64,000 nt of DNA from the NCBI RefSeq assembly GCF_001017575.1, contig NZ_CP011372.1, forward strand, positions 1,364,001 through 1,428,000. The letters run 5' to 3'. How positions within the stretch are numbered: position 1 is the first letter of the stretch; each line of letters begins with the position of its first letter. Shown here piece after piece: positions 18,010 through 27,584 of this stretch. This DNA is from Campylobacter lari. Lineage in GTDB: Bacteria > Campylobacterota > Campylobacteria > Campylobacterales > Campylobacteraceae. The notes under the pieces were generated by a model. The model worked only from the letters and a program-made list of their open reading frames with translations, did no database searches and had not been told where the DNA came from. A program made the position numbers and the translations under genes.

Positions 18010-19239
18010 TCAGCCTTTAACTTTTTTATTTTTTATAAATAAAGGTTTTGCACCTTCTTTGATCACTTCTTTAGTAATTACTATGCTATATCCATTATAC
18101 TCTGGCAAATCAAACATCAAATCTACCATCATCTCTTCAATAATACTTCTTAAACCCCTAGCTCCCGTTTTACGCTCTAATGAAAGCTTAGCAATTTCTC
18201 TTAGTGCCTCATCTTCAAATTTTAATTCCACATTATCAATAGCAAAAAGTTTTTGATATTGTTTAATAATGGCATTTTTTGGCTCAGTTAAAATACGCAC
18301 CATGCTTTCTTCATCAAGCTCTTCTAAAGAAGCAAGCACATGCAATCTTCCTATGAGTTCAGGGATAAGCCCAAAATGCACTAAATCATCAGGCTCTAAT
18401 CTTTGAAGCAAGGTTTCTTTTTCATCTTTTTTATCATCAGTAAAAAAGCCCATGACATTATCGCCTAGTTTTCTTTTAATGATATCACTAATACCATCAA
18501 AAGCTCCACCACATACAAATAAAATATTAGTCGTATCTATTTGTATAAAATCTTGATTTGGGTGTTTTCTACCACCTTTTGGTGGGATATTTACTAAAGA
18601 TCCTTCGATGATTTTAAGTAAAGCTTGTTGCACACCCTCGCCACTTACATCTCTTGTAATGGAGCGATTTTCACCCATTCTTGCGATTTTATCTATCTCA
18701 TCAATAAATATAATCCCTTTTTGTGCTCTTTGCACATCTCCATCAGCAGCTTGTAAAAGACGAGTAAGGATATTTTCAACATCTTCTCCCACATAACCTG
18801 CTTCAGTTAAAGAAGTCGCATCACAAATTGCAATAGGCACATCTAAAAATCTTGCTAAAGTCTGCGCTAGTAAAGTTTTTCCACTTCCTGTTGGGCCTAC
18901 TAATAAAATATTTGATTTTGCTAATTCTGTATCATCATCTTCTAAGTCAGATCTAAAAAGTCTTTTGTAGTGATTATACACACCTACACTAAAGATTTTT
19001 TTAGCTCTATCTTGTCCGATGACATATTTATCTAAATATGCTTTTAATTCTTTAGGGGTTATGTCTTTAAAATTTTCTTTATCAACTTCTTTATTTTTTA
19101 GCTCTTTTTCCTCTCCAAAGAAAATATTACAAGCGCTTTCAGCACAATACTCACATATAAAGGCATTATTATAATCATTTACTAAAATTCTTCTTTCGCT
19201 TGTTTCTATTTCATTGCAAAAACTACATCTTTTAACCAT
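18010..19239 (-). CDS. clpX: ATP-dependent Clp protease ATP-binding subunit ClpX
   Basis: ClpX is the AAA+ unfoldase that feeds substrates to ClpP. 409 aa. The N-terminal zinc-binding domain has Cys5/Cys8 and Cys29/Cys32. Walker A is GPTGSGKT (115-122), Walker [11 protein letters not shown], sensor region and [11 protein letters not shown] near the C-terminus. The ClpP-docking loop reads VMGFFTDD in place of the common IGF. Overlaps the lpxA stop by 8 bases, within the envelope operon. Confidence 0.97.
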   Translation of the reverse strand: MVKRCSFCNEIETSERRILVNDYNNAFICEYCAESACNIFFGEEKELKNKEVDKENFKDITPKELKAYLDKYVIGQDRAKKIFSVGVYNHYKRLFRSDLEDDDTELAKSNILLVGPTGSGKTLLAQTLARFLDVPIAICDATSLTEAGYVGEDVENILTRLLQAADGDVQRAQKGIIFIDEIDKIARMGENRSITRDVSGEGVQQALLKIIEGSLVNIPPKGGRKHPNQDFIQIDTTNILFVCGGAFDGISDIIKRKLGDNVMGFFTDDKKDEKETLLQRLEPDDLVHFGLIPELIGRLHVLASLEELDEESMVRILTEPKNAIIKQYQKLFAIDNVELKFEDEALREIAKLSLERKTGARGLRSIIEEMMVDLMFDLPEYNGYSIVITKEVIKEGAKPLFIKNKKVKG

Positions 19240-20026
19240 GGTTTTTTTCCTTATATATAGGAATTCCTCTTTTTGTTTCTAAGATAAAATTACACATTTT
19301 TTTCACATTTTCACTAGAAGTACTTTCTAATAAACTTAAAGCATTGTCTTTTAAATTTCCTTGTCTGAATAAAAATTTAAAAGCCTTGCTTAAAACATCC
19401 ACTTCTTCTTTATCAAAGCGTCTTCTAATGCCTACTAAATTCAAGCTTCTAATGCTTGCACGATTTCCCTCAGCCAAACAAAATGGTACCACATCTTGAG
19501 AAAGCGCACTAGCACCTGCTATCATACACCCTTCTCCTACTTTTACAAATTGATGTATTGGAGTAAGCCCACCTACTACGGTATAATCTCCAAGCTCTAC
19601 ATGACCTGCTAAAGTAGCATTATTTGCTAAGATGATGTGATCTCCTAAAGTACAATCATGCGCAATATGAGAATAAGCCATGATAAAAGCATTATCACCT
19701 ATCCTTGTAAAGCCATCGCCTTTAGCTGTACCTGAATTAATAGTAACAAATTCTCTAATAACCGCATTCTTTCCTATAATAACACCTGAGCTTATCTCAT
19801 CTTTATAAGATATATCTTGCGGGATATCTCCTACTATAGCATAAGAAAACACTTTCGAATTCTCACCTATAGTTACATTAGGTAAAATTCTTGCACCTTG
19901 TTTGATGATGGTATTTGCGCCTATGTTAGCATTTTTACCAACATAAGCATAAGCTTCTACTACAACATCATCTGCTATGATAGCTCCATCTTCTATAACT
20001 GCACTTGGATGAATTTTGCTCATCAT
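19232..20026 (-). CDS. lpxA: UDP-N-acetylglucosamine acyltransferase LpxA
   Basis: LpxA transfers 3-hydroxyacyl from ACP to UDP-GlcNAc, the first step of lipid A synthesis. 264 aa (263 if the second of two adjacent ATGs is used). The left-handed beta-helix is seen as many hexapeptide repeats (for example IEDGAI, IGANTI, IGENSK, LGDHII). Catalytic His123 lies in [24 protein letters not shown] starts the C-terminal helical part. The fabZ stop and lpxA start overlap as TGATG/ATGATG. In Campylobacter the same operon also supplies FabZ. Confidence 0.97.
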   Translation of the reverse strand: MMSKIHPSAVIEDGAIIADDVVVEAYAYVGKNANIGANTIIKQGARILPNVTIGENSKVFSYAIVGDIPQDISYKDEISSGVIIGKNAVIREFVTINSGTAKGDGFTRIGDNAFIMAYSHIAHDCTLGDHIILANNATLAGHVELGDYTVVGGLTPIHQFVKVGEGCMIAGASALSQDVVPFCLAEGNRASIRSLNLVGIRRRFDKEEVDVLSKAFKFLFRQGNLKDNALSLLESTSSENVKKMCNFILETKRGIPIYKEKNHG

Positions 20027-20463
20027 TTATCTACTATCATGGCTTTAAGTTCAGCTTCTGCTACTAATTGTCCATCTACAAAAGCTTTTCCTTGGAAAAT
20101 CCACATATTTCCACGATTTTTTACTACACTCATTTCATAATCAAGTCTATCACCAGGACGCACTGGGTTTCTAAATTTAGCATTATCAATGCCTGTAAAA
20201 TATACCACCTTGGTGCTTGGATCTACTTTATCATCCATACTTTCAAATGCTAAAACCCCTCCAGTTTGTGCCATACCTTCTAAAATTAACACACCTGGAT
20301 AAATTGGATGATCTGGAAAATGCCCCATAAAAACATGATCGCTTATACTAATATTTTTATAACCTCTAACAACTTCTTTGTTTTTTAATTCTACGATTTT
20401 ATCTACAAGTAAAAATGGATACCTATGTGGTAAAATTTTTTGAATTTGCATTACATCTATCAT
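20023..20463 (-). CDS. fabZ: 3-hydroxyacyl-ACP dehydratase FabZ
   Basis: FabZ dehydrates 3-hydroxyacyl-ACP in fatty acid elongation and competes with LpxA for the same substrate pool. 146 aa hot-dog fold with catalytic His48 in [11 protein letters not shown] and Glu62 in LILEGMAQ. First gene of the fabZ-lpxA-clpX-mreB-mreC operon, with TAAAAT 33 bases upstream. The ribosome binding site is AAGGC. Confidence 0.97.
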   Translation of the reverse strand: MIDVMQIQKILPHRYPFLLVDKIVELKNKEVVRGYKNISISDHVFMGHFPDHPIYPGVLILEGMAQTGGVLAFESMDDKVDPSTKVVYFTGIDNAKFRNPVRPGDRLDYEMSVVKNRGNMWIFQGKAFVDGQLVAEAELKAMIVDK

Positions 20464-20495
20464 AAATTTAGCCTTAAAATATATTCAAAATTCAG

Positions 20496-20501
20496 ATTTT
20501 A
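20496..20501 (-). promoter_or_regulatory. Probable -10 element for fabZ-lpxA-clpX-mreB-mreC
   Basis: TAAAAT in TTTTTGTAAAATCTG on the minus strand, 33 bases before the fabZ ATG, in a 68-base gap downstream of queH. Confidence 0.5.
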
Positions 20502-20531
20502 CAAAAAAAATATTAATAAATTAATTAAGTT

Positions 20532-21605
20532 TTATAACTTCACAATCTTTTCTTTGCTATCAAAATAAATTTCACTTTTTGCCATAAATTCATAAGCGCC
20601 TTTAATAATATTTTCAACAATAATTACCGGTGAAAGATCATAAGCACCAAAATGTTTTTGTCTTATTTTGATTTCTTGCTCTATTTTTAAAGGATTTTGT
20701 AAAAAATCTTCATAATTTTTAAATCGCATTTTACATAAGCTATTGAAATAATCAAAACTCCATAAATTAATCTCATCCTTTGCACTTTTATAATGCTTTA
20801 AACCCTCATCTAAAATACTAAATTTAGTGTAAGAATTTTTAAAATGTGAGTAAAATAAAACATGAGTTTTTATAGCTTGCTTGTTTTGTTTTATTAAAGC
20901 TCTTAATAAACGATAATTTAAAAATTTCTCTCTTTGAATTTCAAATTTAATGCCTTTTTTTTCTAACTTTTTTACTTGGTTGTAAAATTTAATTTTTTCT
21001 TCTATGCTTGAAGGCAATATTTGTTTATTAATAGGACTCATCAGCTCATCTATAAAAGCTTTTTGACCCTTTTGTTTAGAAAGTGCATAAATACATCCAC
21101 AATAATTTTGATGATAAAGCATATCTTGCTTTGCTAGGGCAAATTGTCTTTGTGTGCCTCCATTTTTTCTAAAATCAGGCGCTAAAAACTCTATGCCAAA
21201 TTTATCACATTCTTTTTGTAATGCTAATTTTAATTGCTCTAAATCTTTTTTAGGAGATGTTAAAAGAGTTGTTGTGAGTTTTTTTTCTCCTATCTTTTGG
21301 GCAAATTCAACACTTTTGTGCATTCTAAAATCAAAACAAATTTGACATCTTGCACCTTTTTCAGGTTCATCTTCATAACCCTTTACACTCTCAAGCCATT
21401 TTTCATACTCATATTCACCTTTATAAAGTTTAATGCCTAGTTTATCACAACTGCGTTTAACATCTAAAAATCTAAGCTCATGCTCACTATATGGATGAAT
21501 ATTTGGGTCATAAAAATACCCGATGATTTTCTCATCAGGATAGGCTTTGCTTAATTCTTGTATAAAATAATGACTATCCACACTACAACAAATATGAACT
21601 AACAT
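20532..21605 (-). CDS. queH: Epoxyqueuosine reductase QueH, with long C-terminal extension
   Basis: QueH reduces epoxyqueuosine to queuosine at position 34 of certain tRNAs, replacing the cobalamin enzyme QueG. The 357-aa protein has the QueH/DUF208 signature cysteines: Cys6-Cys7 in HICCSVD, Cys87/Cys90 in RCQICFDFRM, and Cys169/Cys171 in YCGCIYAL, which hold an Fe-S cluster and metal. The catalytic part ends near residue 178. Residues 180-357 are a Lys-rich, mostly helical extension I do not recognise; short QueH proteins of about 200 aa lack it. It overlaps bcp by 7 bases. queD and queE occur elsewhere in this window. Confidence 0.9.
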   Translation of the reverse strand: MLVHICCSVDSHYFIQELSKAYPDEKIIGYFYDPNIHPYSEHELRFLDVKRSCDKLGIKLYKGEYEYEKWLESVKGYEDEPEKGARCQICFDFRMHKSVEFAQKIGEKKLTTTLLTSPKKDLEQLKLALQKECDKFGIEFLAPDFRKNGGTQRQFALAKQDMLYHQNYCGCIYALSKQKGQKAFIDELMSPINKQILPSSIEEKIKFYNQVKKLEKKGIKFEIQREKFLNYRLLRALIKQNKQAIKTHVLFYSHFKNSYTKFSILDEGLKHYKSAKDEINLWSFDYFNSLCKMRFKNYEDFLQNPLKIEQEIKIRQKHFGAYDLSPVIIVENIIKGAYEFMAKSEIYFDSKEKIVKL

Positions 21606-22060
21606 AATTCTTTTAACACCTTAAAAGCATGATCTTTTGCTTTTACATTTTTATAAATTTTTGTGATATTTCCTTCCTCATTAATTACAAAAGTAGATCT
21701 TATAAGCCCTTCATACTCTTTTCCATAATTTTTCTTTAAACCCCAAGCACCATAAAGTTTGCAAATTTCTTTTTCACTATCACTTAATAAAGTGTGTTTT
21801 AAATCATATTTTTTTATAAAATTTTCATGTGATTTCACACTATCTGGGCTAATACCTATAATCACAGCATTTTGTCCTAAAAAATCTTCATAATTTTGAC
21901 TAAATTCGCAAGCTTGTGTAGTACAACCTGGGGTATTATCTTTTGGATAAAAATACAAAATAATTTTTTTACCCAAAAAATCACTTAGAGAAATTTTAAC
22001 TCCATCTTGATTTAAAAGTTCAAAAACCGGAGCTTTATCACCAATTTGCAATTCTTTCAT
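21599..22060 (-). CDS. bcp: Thiol peroxidase of the BCP/PrxQ family
   Basis: Bcp reduces hydrogen peroxide and organic peroxides using thioredoxin. 153 aa peroxiredoxin fold with peroxidatic Cys46 and resolving Cys51 in TPGCTTQACEFS, preceded by YFYPKDNTPG. Middle gene of tautomerase-bcp-queH, overlapping both neighbours (4 and 7 bases). Its likely electron donors TrxA/TrxB are encoded at 27.9-29.3 kb. Confidence 0.95.
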   Translation of the reverse strand: MKELQIGDKAPVFELLNQDGVKISLSDFLGKKIILYFYPKDNTPGCTTQACEFSQNYEDFLGQNAVIIGISPDSVKSHENFIKKYDLKHTLLSDSEKEICKLYGAWGLKKNYGKEYEGLIRSTFVINEEGNITKIYKNVKAKDHAFKVLKELC

Positions 22061-22263
22061 TTTTTACCTTTCAATCTTAATTTTTCTACACTTTCACCAC
22101 CAAAAGCAATATTATATGGTTCAATATCTTCTAGCATTATGACTATATTTTGCTTTGGTTTATTATATTTTGTATGTAAAAGTTCTGTAATATCTGCTAT
22201 TAACTCTTCTTTTTGTGCTTTGCTAAATTCTGGTTTAGCAAGTTTGATATTAATAATAGGCAT
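22057..22263 (-). CDS. 4-oxalocrotonate tautomerase-family protein
   Basis: A 68-aa tautomerase subunit. The catalytic residue of this family is Pro1, exposed after Met removal; the sequence starts MPIINIKLAKPEF, fitting that. The segment LLHTKYNKPKQNIVIMLEDI and the GG of FGGESV match the family's core. ATG at 22263 is chosen because of Pro2 and the ribosome binding site AAGG; the frame is open 15 codons more. The Arg residues of true 4-OT are replaced by Lys or absent, so the physiological substrate is unknown. First in an operon with bcp and queH. Confidence 0.88.
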   Translation of the reverse strand: MPIINIKLAKPEFSKAQKEELIADITELLHTKYNKPKQNIVIMLEDIEPYNIAFGGESVEKLRLKGKK

Positions 22264-22288
22264 TGTTTTTCCTTGCTTTAAATAAAGA

Positions 22289-22294
22289 ATTTTA
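22289..22294 (-). promoter_or_regulatory. Probable -10 element for tautomerase-bcp-queH
   Basis: TAAAAT in ATAGTAAAATTC on the minus strand, 26 bases before the ATG at 22263. Confidence 0.45.
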
Positions 22295-22326
22295 CTATAT
22301 TCTAGCAATTATTAGTATATTTTTGA

Positions 22327-22332
22327 TAAAAT
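22327..22332 (+). promoter_or_regulatory. Probable -10 element for the ilvE operon
   Basis: TAAAAT in TTTTTGATAAAATTAG, 29 bases before the ilvE ATG. The ribosome binding site is AAAGG. Confidence 0.5.
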
Positions 22333-22360
22333 TAGTTTTATTTTCAATAAAGGCTTACTC

Positions 22361-23275
22361 ATGATTAGGGCAAAAAAAATTTGGATGGATGGAAAAATCA
22401 TTGATTTTGATGATGCGAAAATTCATGTTTTAACACATTCATTACATTATGCAAATGCAGTTTTTGAAGGAACAAGAGCTTATAAAACACAAAATGGTTT
22501 AGCAATTTTTAGATTAAAAGAACACACCAAAAGACTTTTAGAGTCTGCAAAAATCACTTTAATCAACTCACCTTTTTCTCAAGAAGAACTTGAAAATGCG
22601 CAAGTTGAACTTTTAAGAGCAAATGATTTTCAAAATAACACTTATTTGCGCCCATTGATCTTTTTGGGTGATGGAACTATGGGAGTTTATCATGCTAAAG
22701 CTCCTGTTAGAGTAGCTATTGCTGCTTGGGAATGGGGTGCTTATTTGGGCGAAGAAGGCTTAGAAAAAGGTATTAAGGTTAAAATTTCTTCTTTTGCTAG
22801 AAATAGCGTAAAATCAAGCCTAGGCAAAGCCAAAGCAAGTGCAAATTATTTAAATTCTCAAATGGCTAAGTATGAAGCTATAGAAGCAGGATATGAAGAA
22901 GCTTTAATGCTTGATGAAGAAGGTTTTATAGCAGAAGGAACAGGCGAGTGCTTTTTTATGGTTAAAGATGGGAAATTAATCACCCCGCCAAATGATTTTT
23001 CATTAAAAAGTATCACTCAAGATACTGTTTTAAAAATTGCACATGATTTGGGTATAAGCGTAGTGCGCCAAAGAATTTCAAGAGATGAAGTTTATGTGGC
23101 TGATGAAGCATTTTTCACAGGAACTGCAGCAGAAATAACTCCGATAAATAATATTGACGCAAGAATTATAGGAAATGGAAAAAGAGGTGAGCTAACAACA
23201 AAGCTCCAAAATGCGTATTTTGATATAGTTTATGGACGCAATGAAAAATACGCTTCTATGCTAACTTATATTTAA
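22361..23275 (+). CDS. ilvE: Branched-chain amino acid aminotransferase
   Basis: IlvE exchanges the amino group between glutamate and the keto acids of Leu, Ile and Val. 304-aa fold-type IV PLP enzyme. PLP lysine is Lys158 in GKAKASANYLNS; HYANAVFEGTRAY (29-41) and the Glu in DEEGFIAEGTGECFF are family signatures; TGTAAEITPI near the C-terminus closes the active site. First of four plus-strand genes, 12 bases before the SPFH gene. Confidence 0.97.
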   Translation: MIRAKKIWMDGKIIDFDDAKIHVLTHSLHYANAVFEGTRAYKTQNGLAIFRLKEHTKRLLESAKITLINSPFSQEELENAQVELLRANDFQNNTYLRPLIFLGDGTMGVYHAKAPVRVAIAAWEWGAYLGEEGLEKGIKVKISSFARNSVKSSLGKAKASANYLNSQMAKYEAIEAGYEEALMLDEEGFIAEGTGECFFMVKDGKLITPPNDFSLKSITQDTVLKIAHDLGISVVRQRISRDEVYVADEAFFTGTAAEITPINNIDARIIGNGKRGELTTKLQNAYFDIVYGRNEKYASMLTYI

Positions 23276-23287
23276 CAAAGGAACTAA

Positions 23288-24358
23288 ATGCCAGCTGATT
23301 TGAATGATTATTTTAATAAAAAAAACAATCAAAACAACAATAAGCAAAATTTAAATTTCAAAGCTCCTGAATTTAACTTCAAAGGTTTTGGAAAATTTTC
23401 TCCATTAATTTATAGTGCGATTGCGATTATTTTAGTTTTTGCGCTTTTTAAACCTTTTGCAATAGTTAATTCAGGGGAAATGGGGATCAAGTCTACCACA
23501 GGTAAATACAGCCCTACTCCGCTTGAACCAGGACTTCATTTTTTTATGCCGGTATTGCAAAAAATCACTATAGTAGATACTAGAGTAAGACAAATCAATT
23601 ATGCTTCTATTGAAGGCGTAAATGAAAATTTACAAATAGGCTCAGGGGTTGTAAATAAAAATAGTATTTCCGTGCTTGATTCAAGAGGTTTACCTGTGTC
23701 TATTGATGTAACCGTTCAATATAGATTAAATCCTTTGCAAGTTCCTCAAACCATAGCTACTTGGGGGCTTAATTGGGAAAATAAAATCATTGACCCAGTT
23801 GTAAGAGATGTAGTAAGAAATGTGGTAGGTCAATATACCGCAGAAGAGCTTCCAACAAATCGTAACACCATAGCAGTGCAAATTGATCAAGGCATTAGAA
23901 AAACTATAGAAAGTCAACCAAATGAGCCTGCCGAGCTTCAAGCAGTTCAACTTAGAGAGATCATCTTGCCTATCAAAGTAAAAGAACAAATTGAAAGAGT
24001 GCAAATTGCCAAACAAGAGGCTGAAAGAACTAAATATGAAGTTGAAAGAGCTAATCAAGAAGCACTTAAAAAAGCAGCTTTAGCTGAAGGGGAGGCAAAT
24101 GCAACCATCATTAGCGCTAAAGGTAGAGCAAGTGCGGTTAAAATAGAAGCTGATGCGCAAGCATATTCAAATAGAGAAATAGCAAAAAGTTTAAATAATC
24201 CTTTGCTTGATTTAAAACAAATCGAAACTCAAAAGCAGTTTAACGAAGCACTTAAGGTTAACAAAGACGCCAAAATTTTCTTAACACCTGGTGGAGCTGT
24301 GCCAAATATTTGGGTTGATAGTAAAGATAGCAAAAGAACAAGCTCAGTAGCAAACTAA
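23288..24358 (+). CDS. SPFH/prohibitin-domain membrane protein
   Basis: 356-aa member of the SPFH (stomatin, prohibitin, flotillin, HflK/C) family, which form large membrane-attached rings. A short Asn/Lys-rich N-terminus precedes one membrane helix (about 39-56), then the PHB domain (GEMGIKSTTGKYSPTPLEPGLHF, VDTRVRQI, DVTVQYRL) and a long Ala/Glu-rich helix (about 230-310). Corresponds to Cj0268c, which I recall being linked to host-cell interaction in C. jejuni. The molecular function is not settled. It sits between ilvE and two small membrane proteins and may act with them. Confidence 0.88.
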   Translation: MPADLNDYFNKKNNQNNNKQNLNFKAPEFNFKGFGKFSPLIYSAIAIILVFALFKPFAIVNSGEMGIKSTTGKYSPTPLEPGLHFFMPVLQKITIVDTRVRQINYASIEGVNENLQIGSGVVNKNSISVLDSRGLPVSIDVTVQYRLNPLQVPQTIATWGLNWENKIIDPVVRDVVRNVVGQYTAEELPTNRNTIAVQIDQGIRKTIESQPNEPAELQAVQLREIILPIKVKEQIERVQIAKQEAERTKYEVERANQEALKKAALAEGEANATIISAKGRASAVKIEADAQAYSNREIAKSLNNPLLDLKQIETQKQFNEALKVNKDAKIFLTPGGAVPNIWVDSKDSKRTSSVAN

Positions 24359-24373
24359 AATTAAAGAGTGATA

Positions 24374-24910
24374 ATGAACACCCAGCACATTCGAGAGCAA
24401 ATGATTTTTTATACCACTCATTTGCACTTGATTGATTTTTTACTAATGGCTTTGGTTATATTTTTTTTCATTATCACTTTATTTATTGCTTTAATTATTA
24501 GAAACAAACCTACTTTTGCTTTTATGGTTATTTTTTTAGGAATTTTATGCTCAGCTAGCATAGCGTATTTGGGATATTTTTTAATTGATACTAAAGTTAG
24601 ATCAAGAATAGCTAGTTTAGATAATGCTCAATTTTTTGTATACGACAACTCGCTTAGTGTTGATTATAGCTTAACAAACACTTCTAAAAAAAGTTTTAAG
24701 TATTGTAAATTAAAAGTAGAAGTCTTTAAAAAAAATGATGATAATAGCACTTTTAAAAATTTAATGCACACTATAAAACCTCTAAGAAGCAAATCTACCA
24801 TTATAGAAAAAACAATAAACCCTAGCCAAACCATTAATTTTAAAACCAAATTTTCCGATTTTAAAGAAGGTCAAAATTTTGACATTAAAATTTATTCAAA
24901 GTGTTTTTAA
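24374..24910 (+). CDS. Small membrane protein, DUF2393-like (first of two)
   Basis: 178 aa from ATG 24374 (a GTG two codons earlier is less well placed relative to AAAGAG). Two membrane helices (about 20-42 and 50-72) are followed by a beta-rich domain of about 100 residues, SVDYSLTNTSKKSFKYCKLKV, with a late Cys. Function unknown; I associate this family (Cj0267c-like) with epsilonproteobacteria. The next gene has the same layout and starts on the stop codon (TAATG), so the two are probably diverged duplicates acting together, perhaps with the upstream SPFH protein. Confidence 0.8.
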   Translation: MNTQHIREQMIFYTTHLHLIDFLLMALVIFFFIITLFIALIIRNKPTFAFMVIFLGILCSASIAYLGYFLIDTKVRSRIASLDNAQFFVYDNSLSVDYSLTNTSKKSFKYCKLKVEVFKKNDDNSTFKNLMHTIKPLRSKSTIIEKTINPSQTINFKTKFSDFKEGQNFDIKIYSKCF

Positions 24911-25440
24911 TGGGATATTTTACTTTTTTTCATATTCTAATCATTTTCATTATGCTAGCTTCTACAGGTTTAACTTGGGTTTTACTTTACTTAAAAGTTC
25001 AAAATAAAAAATATATGATTATTTTTTGCATAGTAAGTTTCATACTTGCTTTAATTTTAACCATTTCACTACTGCTAACCATAGATCAATACACCAAAAA
25101 AGCAAGTTTGAGTAATTTTTCAACCTATAGACGCTTAGCAACAGAGAGTATTATTGTAAAAGGTAGAGTAACCAATGATACTAACTTCAAACTTTCAGAG
25201 TGCTTTTTAGAACTTAGAATAATCGATGATAACAAAAAACATGAAGTAAGTGGCGAAATATTTAACCAACAAAATTTTGATAGCATCAAAAGAGCAAGTC
25301 AACAACAAAGAGATGCCTCATATAATATAAGTATCGCAAAAAATCTTCCAGGACATACTTATAAAGATTTTTCATTTGAAGTGGGATTGCCACCTCATTT
25401 TCAAAGTTATAAAATATTCAAACAATTAAAATGCAAATAA
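24910..25440 (+). CDS. Small membrane protein, DUF2393-like (second of two)
   Basis: 176 aa from ATG 24910, overlapping the previous stop by one base (TAATG). It has two membrane helices (about 3-25 and 35-57), then a beta-rich domain with VKGRVTNDTNFKLSECFLEL and a C-terminal Cys (KQLKCK), paralleling the neighbour's CKLKVEV and SKCF ends. The extracytoplasmic domain resembles Ig-like FxxK/CARDB-type folds by pattern only. Function unknown. Its stop is 3 bases from the convergent purF stop with no terminator visible. Confidence 0.8.
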   Translation: MGYFTFFHILIIFIMLASTGLTWVLLYLKVQNKKYMIIFCIVSFILALILTISLLLTIDQYTKKASLSNFSTYRRLATESIIVKGRVTNDTNFKLSECFLELRIIDDNKKHEVSGEIFNQQNFDSIKRASQQQRDASYNISIAKNLPGHTYKDFSFEVGLPPHFQSYKIFKQLKCK

Positions 25441-25443
25441 GGA

Positions 25444-26784
25444 TTATTTAATAAAATAATCCCCATCGAAACTAATCAAAGAATATTTTCTTTCATCGCC
25501 TATACTTGAAACTAACTCATCAATATCTAAAAAAGTCAAGCTATCTGCACCTGTATATTCTCTAACCTCTTCAACACTTTTATTAGCTGAGATTAGCTCT
25601 TCAAAAGTAGGCGTATCTATACCATAAATATCAGGAAATTTAATTTCTGGGCATGCTATAGCTAAATGGATTTTTCTTGCACCTGCTTGTTTTAAAAGTG
25701 CGATGATTTTTTTAGAAGTTGTTCCTCTTACCACACTATCATCAATCACCACTATATCTTTGCCTTCTAAAACTTTTTTCATAGGATTGAGTTTTAATTT
25801 TACTTTCAAATTTCTCATTTCTTGAGTTGGCTCTATAAAGGTTCTGCCTACATAATGATTTCTCACTATTGCCATTTCAAGTGGAATTTTTAAATACTGT
25901 GCAAAACCTATAGCAGCACTCACACCACTATCTGGAACTGGCACTACAAAATCTACCTTTTCTTTAAATTTTTTAGCCAAGGTTTCGCCCATTTTTTTAC
26001 GCACTTCATATACGCTTTTACCTTCTATAATACTATCAGGTCTAGCAAAATAAATATATTCAAATGCACAAATTCTTGGATCTATCTTATCAAAAACTTG
26101 AATACTTTCAAACTCATCACTACCTTGAGTAAAAACTAGCATCTCACCTGGCTTTACATCACGAATAAATTCAGCCTCTATCAAATCAAAAGCACAAGTT
26201 TCACTCGCTACAATATACCCGCCATCTTTTAATCTGCCTAAAGACAAAGGTCTAACCCCATAAGGATCTCTTACGACAAAAAGTTGATTTTTACTAGCAA
26301 GCATAAAACAATATGCTCCCTTACTTTGAGTTAAGCTTTCTATAAATCTATCTTTTAAAGTTTCTTTTTTGCTTTTTGCTATTAAATGCACCACATTTTC
26401 TGTGTCCATATTTGAGTGAAAAATAGCACCATTATCAATTAGCTCTTTTCTAGCTTCCTCTTTATTAATTAAATTTCCATTATGTACTAAAGAAATATCT
26501 CCCAAAGAACAAGTAGCTGCAACAGGTTGGGCATCATGTAAAGAAGAATTTCCTGCAGTAGAATAACGATTATGTCCTATAGCTATCTCGCCTTTTAATC
26601 CTGCTAAAATTTGAGTATTAAAAATTTGTCCAACCTCGCCTTTAGCTTTATGAGTTTTGATATTTAAACCATCACTTACACTAATCCCACTTGCTTCTTG
26701 TCCACGGTGCTGCATTGCAAATAAAGCATAATAAGCCACCGTGCTTGCATTTTTTGAATTAATTACTCCAACTACTGCACACAT
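25444..26784 (-). CDS. purF: Amidophosphoribosyltransferase PurF
   Basis: PurF makes phosphoribosylamine from PRPP and glutamine, the committed step of purine synthesis. 446 aa. After Met removal Cys2 is the glutaminase nucleophile (MCAVVGVINS). GHNRYSTAG and SHPN-type HNGNL bind glutamine; the PRPP loop is VVIDDSVVRGTTSKKI. The start follows the dapB stop with no gap, so the two are one operon. Confidence 0.97.
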   Translation of the reverse strand: MCAVVGVINSKNASTVAYYALFAMQHRGQEASGISVSDGLNIKTHKAKGEVGQIFNTQILAGLKGEIAIGHNRYSTAGNSSLHDAQPVAATCSLGDISLVHNGNLINKEEARKELIDNGAIFHSNMDTENVVHLIAKSKKETLKDRFIESLTQSKGAYCFMLASKNQLFVVRDPYGVRPLSLGRLKDGGYIVASETCAFDLIEAEFIRDVKPGEMLVFTQGSDEFESIQVFDKIDPRICAFEYIYFARPDSIIEGKSVYEVRKKMGETLAKKFKEKVDFVVPVPDSGVSAAIGFAQYLKIPLEMAIVRNHYVGRTFIEPTQEMRNLKVKLKLNPMKKVLEGKDIVVIDDSVVRGTTSKKIIALLKQAGARKIHLAIACPEIKFPDIYGIDTPTFEELISANKSVEEVREYTGADSLTFLDIDELVSSIGDERKYSLISFDGDYFIK

Positions 26785-27513
26785 TTAAATTCCTAAACAA
26801 TCATCTATATCATATAAGCCATTTTCTTGAGAAACTAGCCATTTTGCACATTTTATTGCACCTTTTGCAAAAGTAGCTCGTGATGTTGCGGTATGATTTA
26901 ACTCTATAAATTCACCTTCATTATAAAAACCAACCCTATGTGAACCCACTATATCACCACCTCTTAAACTCATCACTGCAATTTCATCTTTGCTTCTTTG
27001 CCCAATAATCCCATCTCTACCGCTTACTCTAACCTTTTCTAAGTCTAAATTTCTAGCCTTAGCAACACTTTGTGCTAAAGTCATCGCAGTACCACTTGGG
27101 GCATCTTTTTTCTTATTATGGTGCATTTCAAGTATTTCTATATCAAAATCTCTCAAAGCTTCACTAGCTAAATAAGAAAGTTTTTTTAAAATTGCAACAC
27201 CCAAAGACATATTAGTTGCATAAAGAATAGGCATGGTAATGCTCGCACTTTGCATCAATTCATTTTGCTTAGCATCTAAACCTGTAGTACCTATTACCAA
27301 AGGCTTGGGATTGCTTCTTGCGTATAAAAGCAAATCCTCACACCCCTTTGGAGTAGAAAAATCAATAATCACATCACATTTATTAAAAAAATCTTCATAA
27401 TTTGATCCTTGATCAAAAAATGCACTAGCCTTTGCCTGTTCATCATCTTCTAGGCAAAGTCTTATTTGAGTACCCATACGCCCATTACTTCCATGAATTC
27501 CAATATTAATCAT
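26785..27513 (-). CDS. dapB: 4-hydroxy-tetrahydrodipicolinate reductase DapB
   Basis: DapB is a NAD(P)H-dependent step of lysine and meso-diaminopimelate synthesis. 242 aa. N-terminal nucleotide site [10 protein letters not shown] (5-14); the catalytic His and Lys lie in [15 protein letters not shown]; the substrate loop RDGIIGQR is present. Slightly short, as usual in this phylum. TACAAT lies 31 bases upstream. purF follows immediately. Confidence 0.96.
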   Translation of the reverse strand: MINIGIHGSNGRMGTQIRLCLEDDEQAKASAFFDQGSNYEDFFNKCDVIIDFSTPKGCEDLLLYARSNPKPLVIGTTGLDAKQNELMQSASITMPILYATNMSLGVAILKKLSYLASEALRDFDIEILEMHHNKKKDAPSGTAMTLAQSVAKARNLDLEKVRVSGRDGIIGQRSKDEIAVMSLRGGDIVGSHRVGFYNEGEFIELNHTATSRATFAKGAIKCAKWLVSQENGLYDIDDCLGI

Positions 27514-27543
27514 TTTAAAATCTGCCTTTTTAGAATTTGGAAA

Positions 27544-27549
27544 ATTGTA
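27544..27549 (-). promoter_or_regulatory. Probable -10 element for dapB-purF
   Basis: TACAAT in CGCTACAATTTTCC on the minus strand, 31 bases before the dapB ATG. It touches the base of the hairpin at 27549-27579. Confidence 0.45.
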
Positions 27550-27579
27550 GCGTTTATTTATTTAAAAGCAAATAACGCT
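27549..27579 (-). terminator. Hairpin between the PepSY-like gene and dapB (possible weak terminator)
   Basis: The arms AGCGTT-ATTT (27549-27559, one bulged T) and AAATAACGCT (27570-27579) can pair over 10 bases with a 10-base loop. It begins 5 bases after the PepSY-like stop. The sequence after it (ACAATTTTCC) has only a short T run, so termination strength is doubtful. Confidence 0.35.
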
Positions 27580-27584
27580 TTTAA

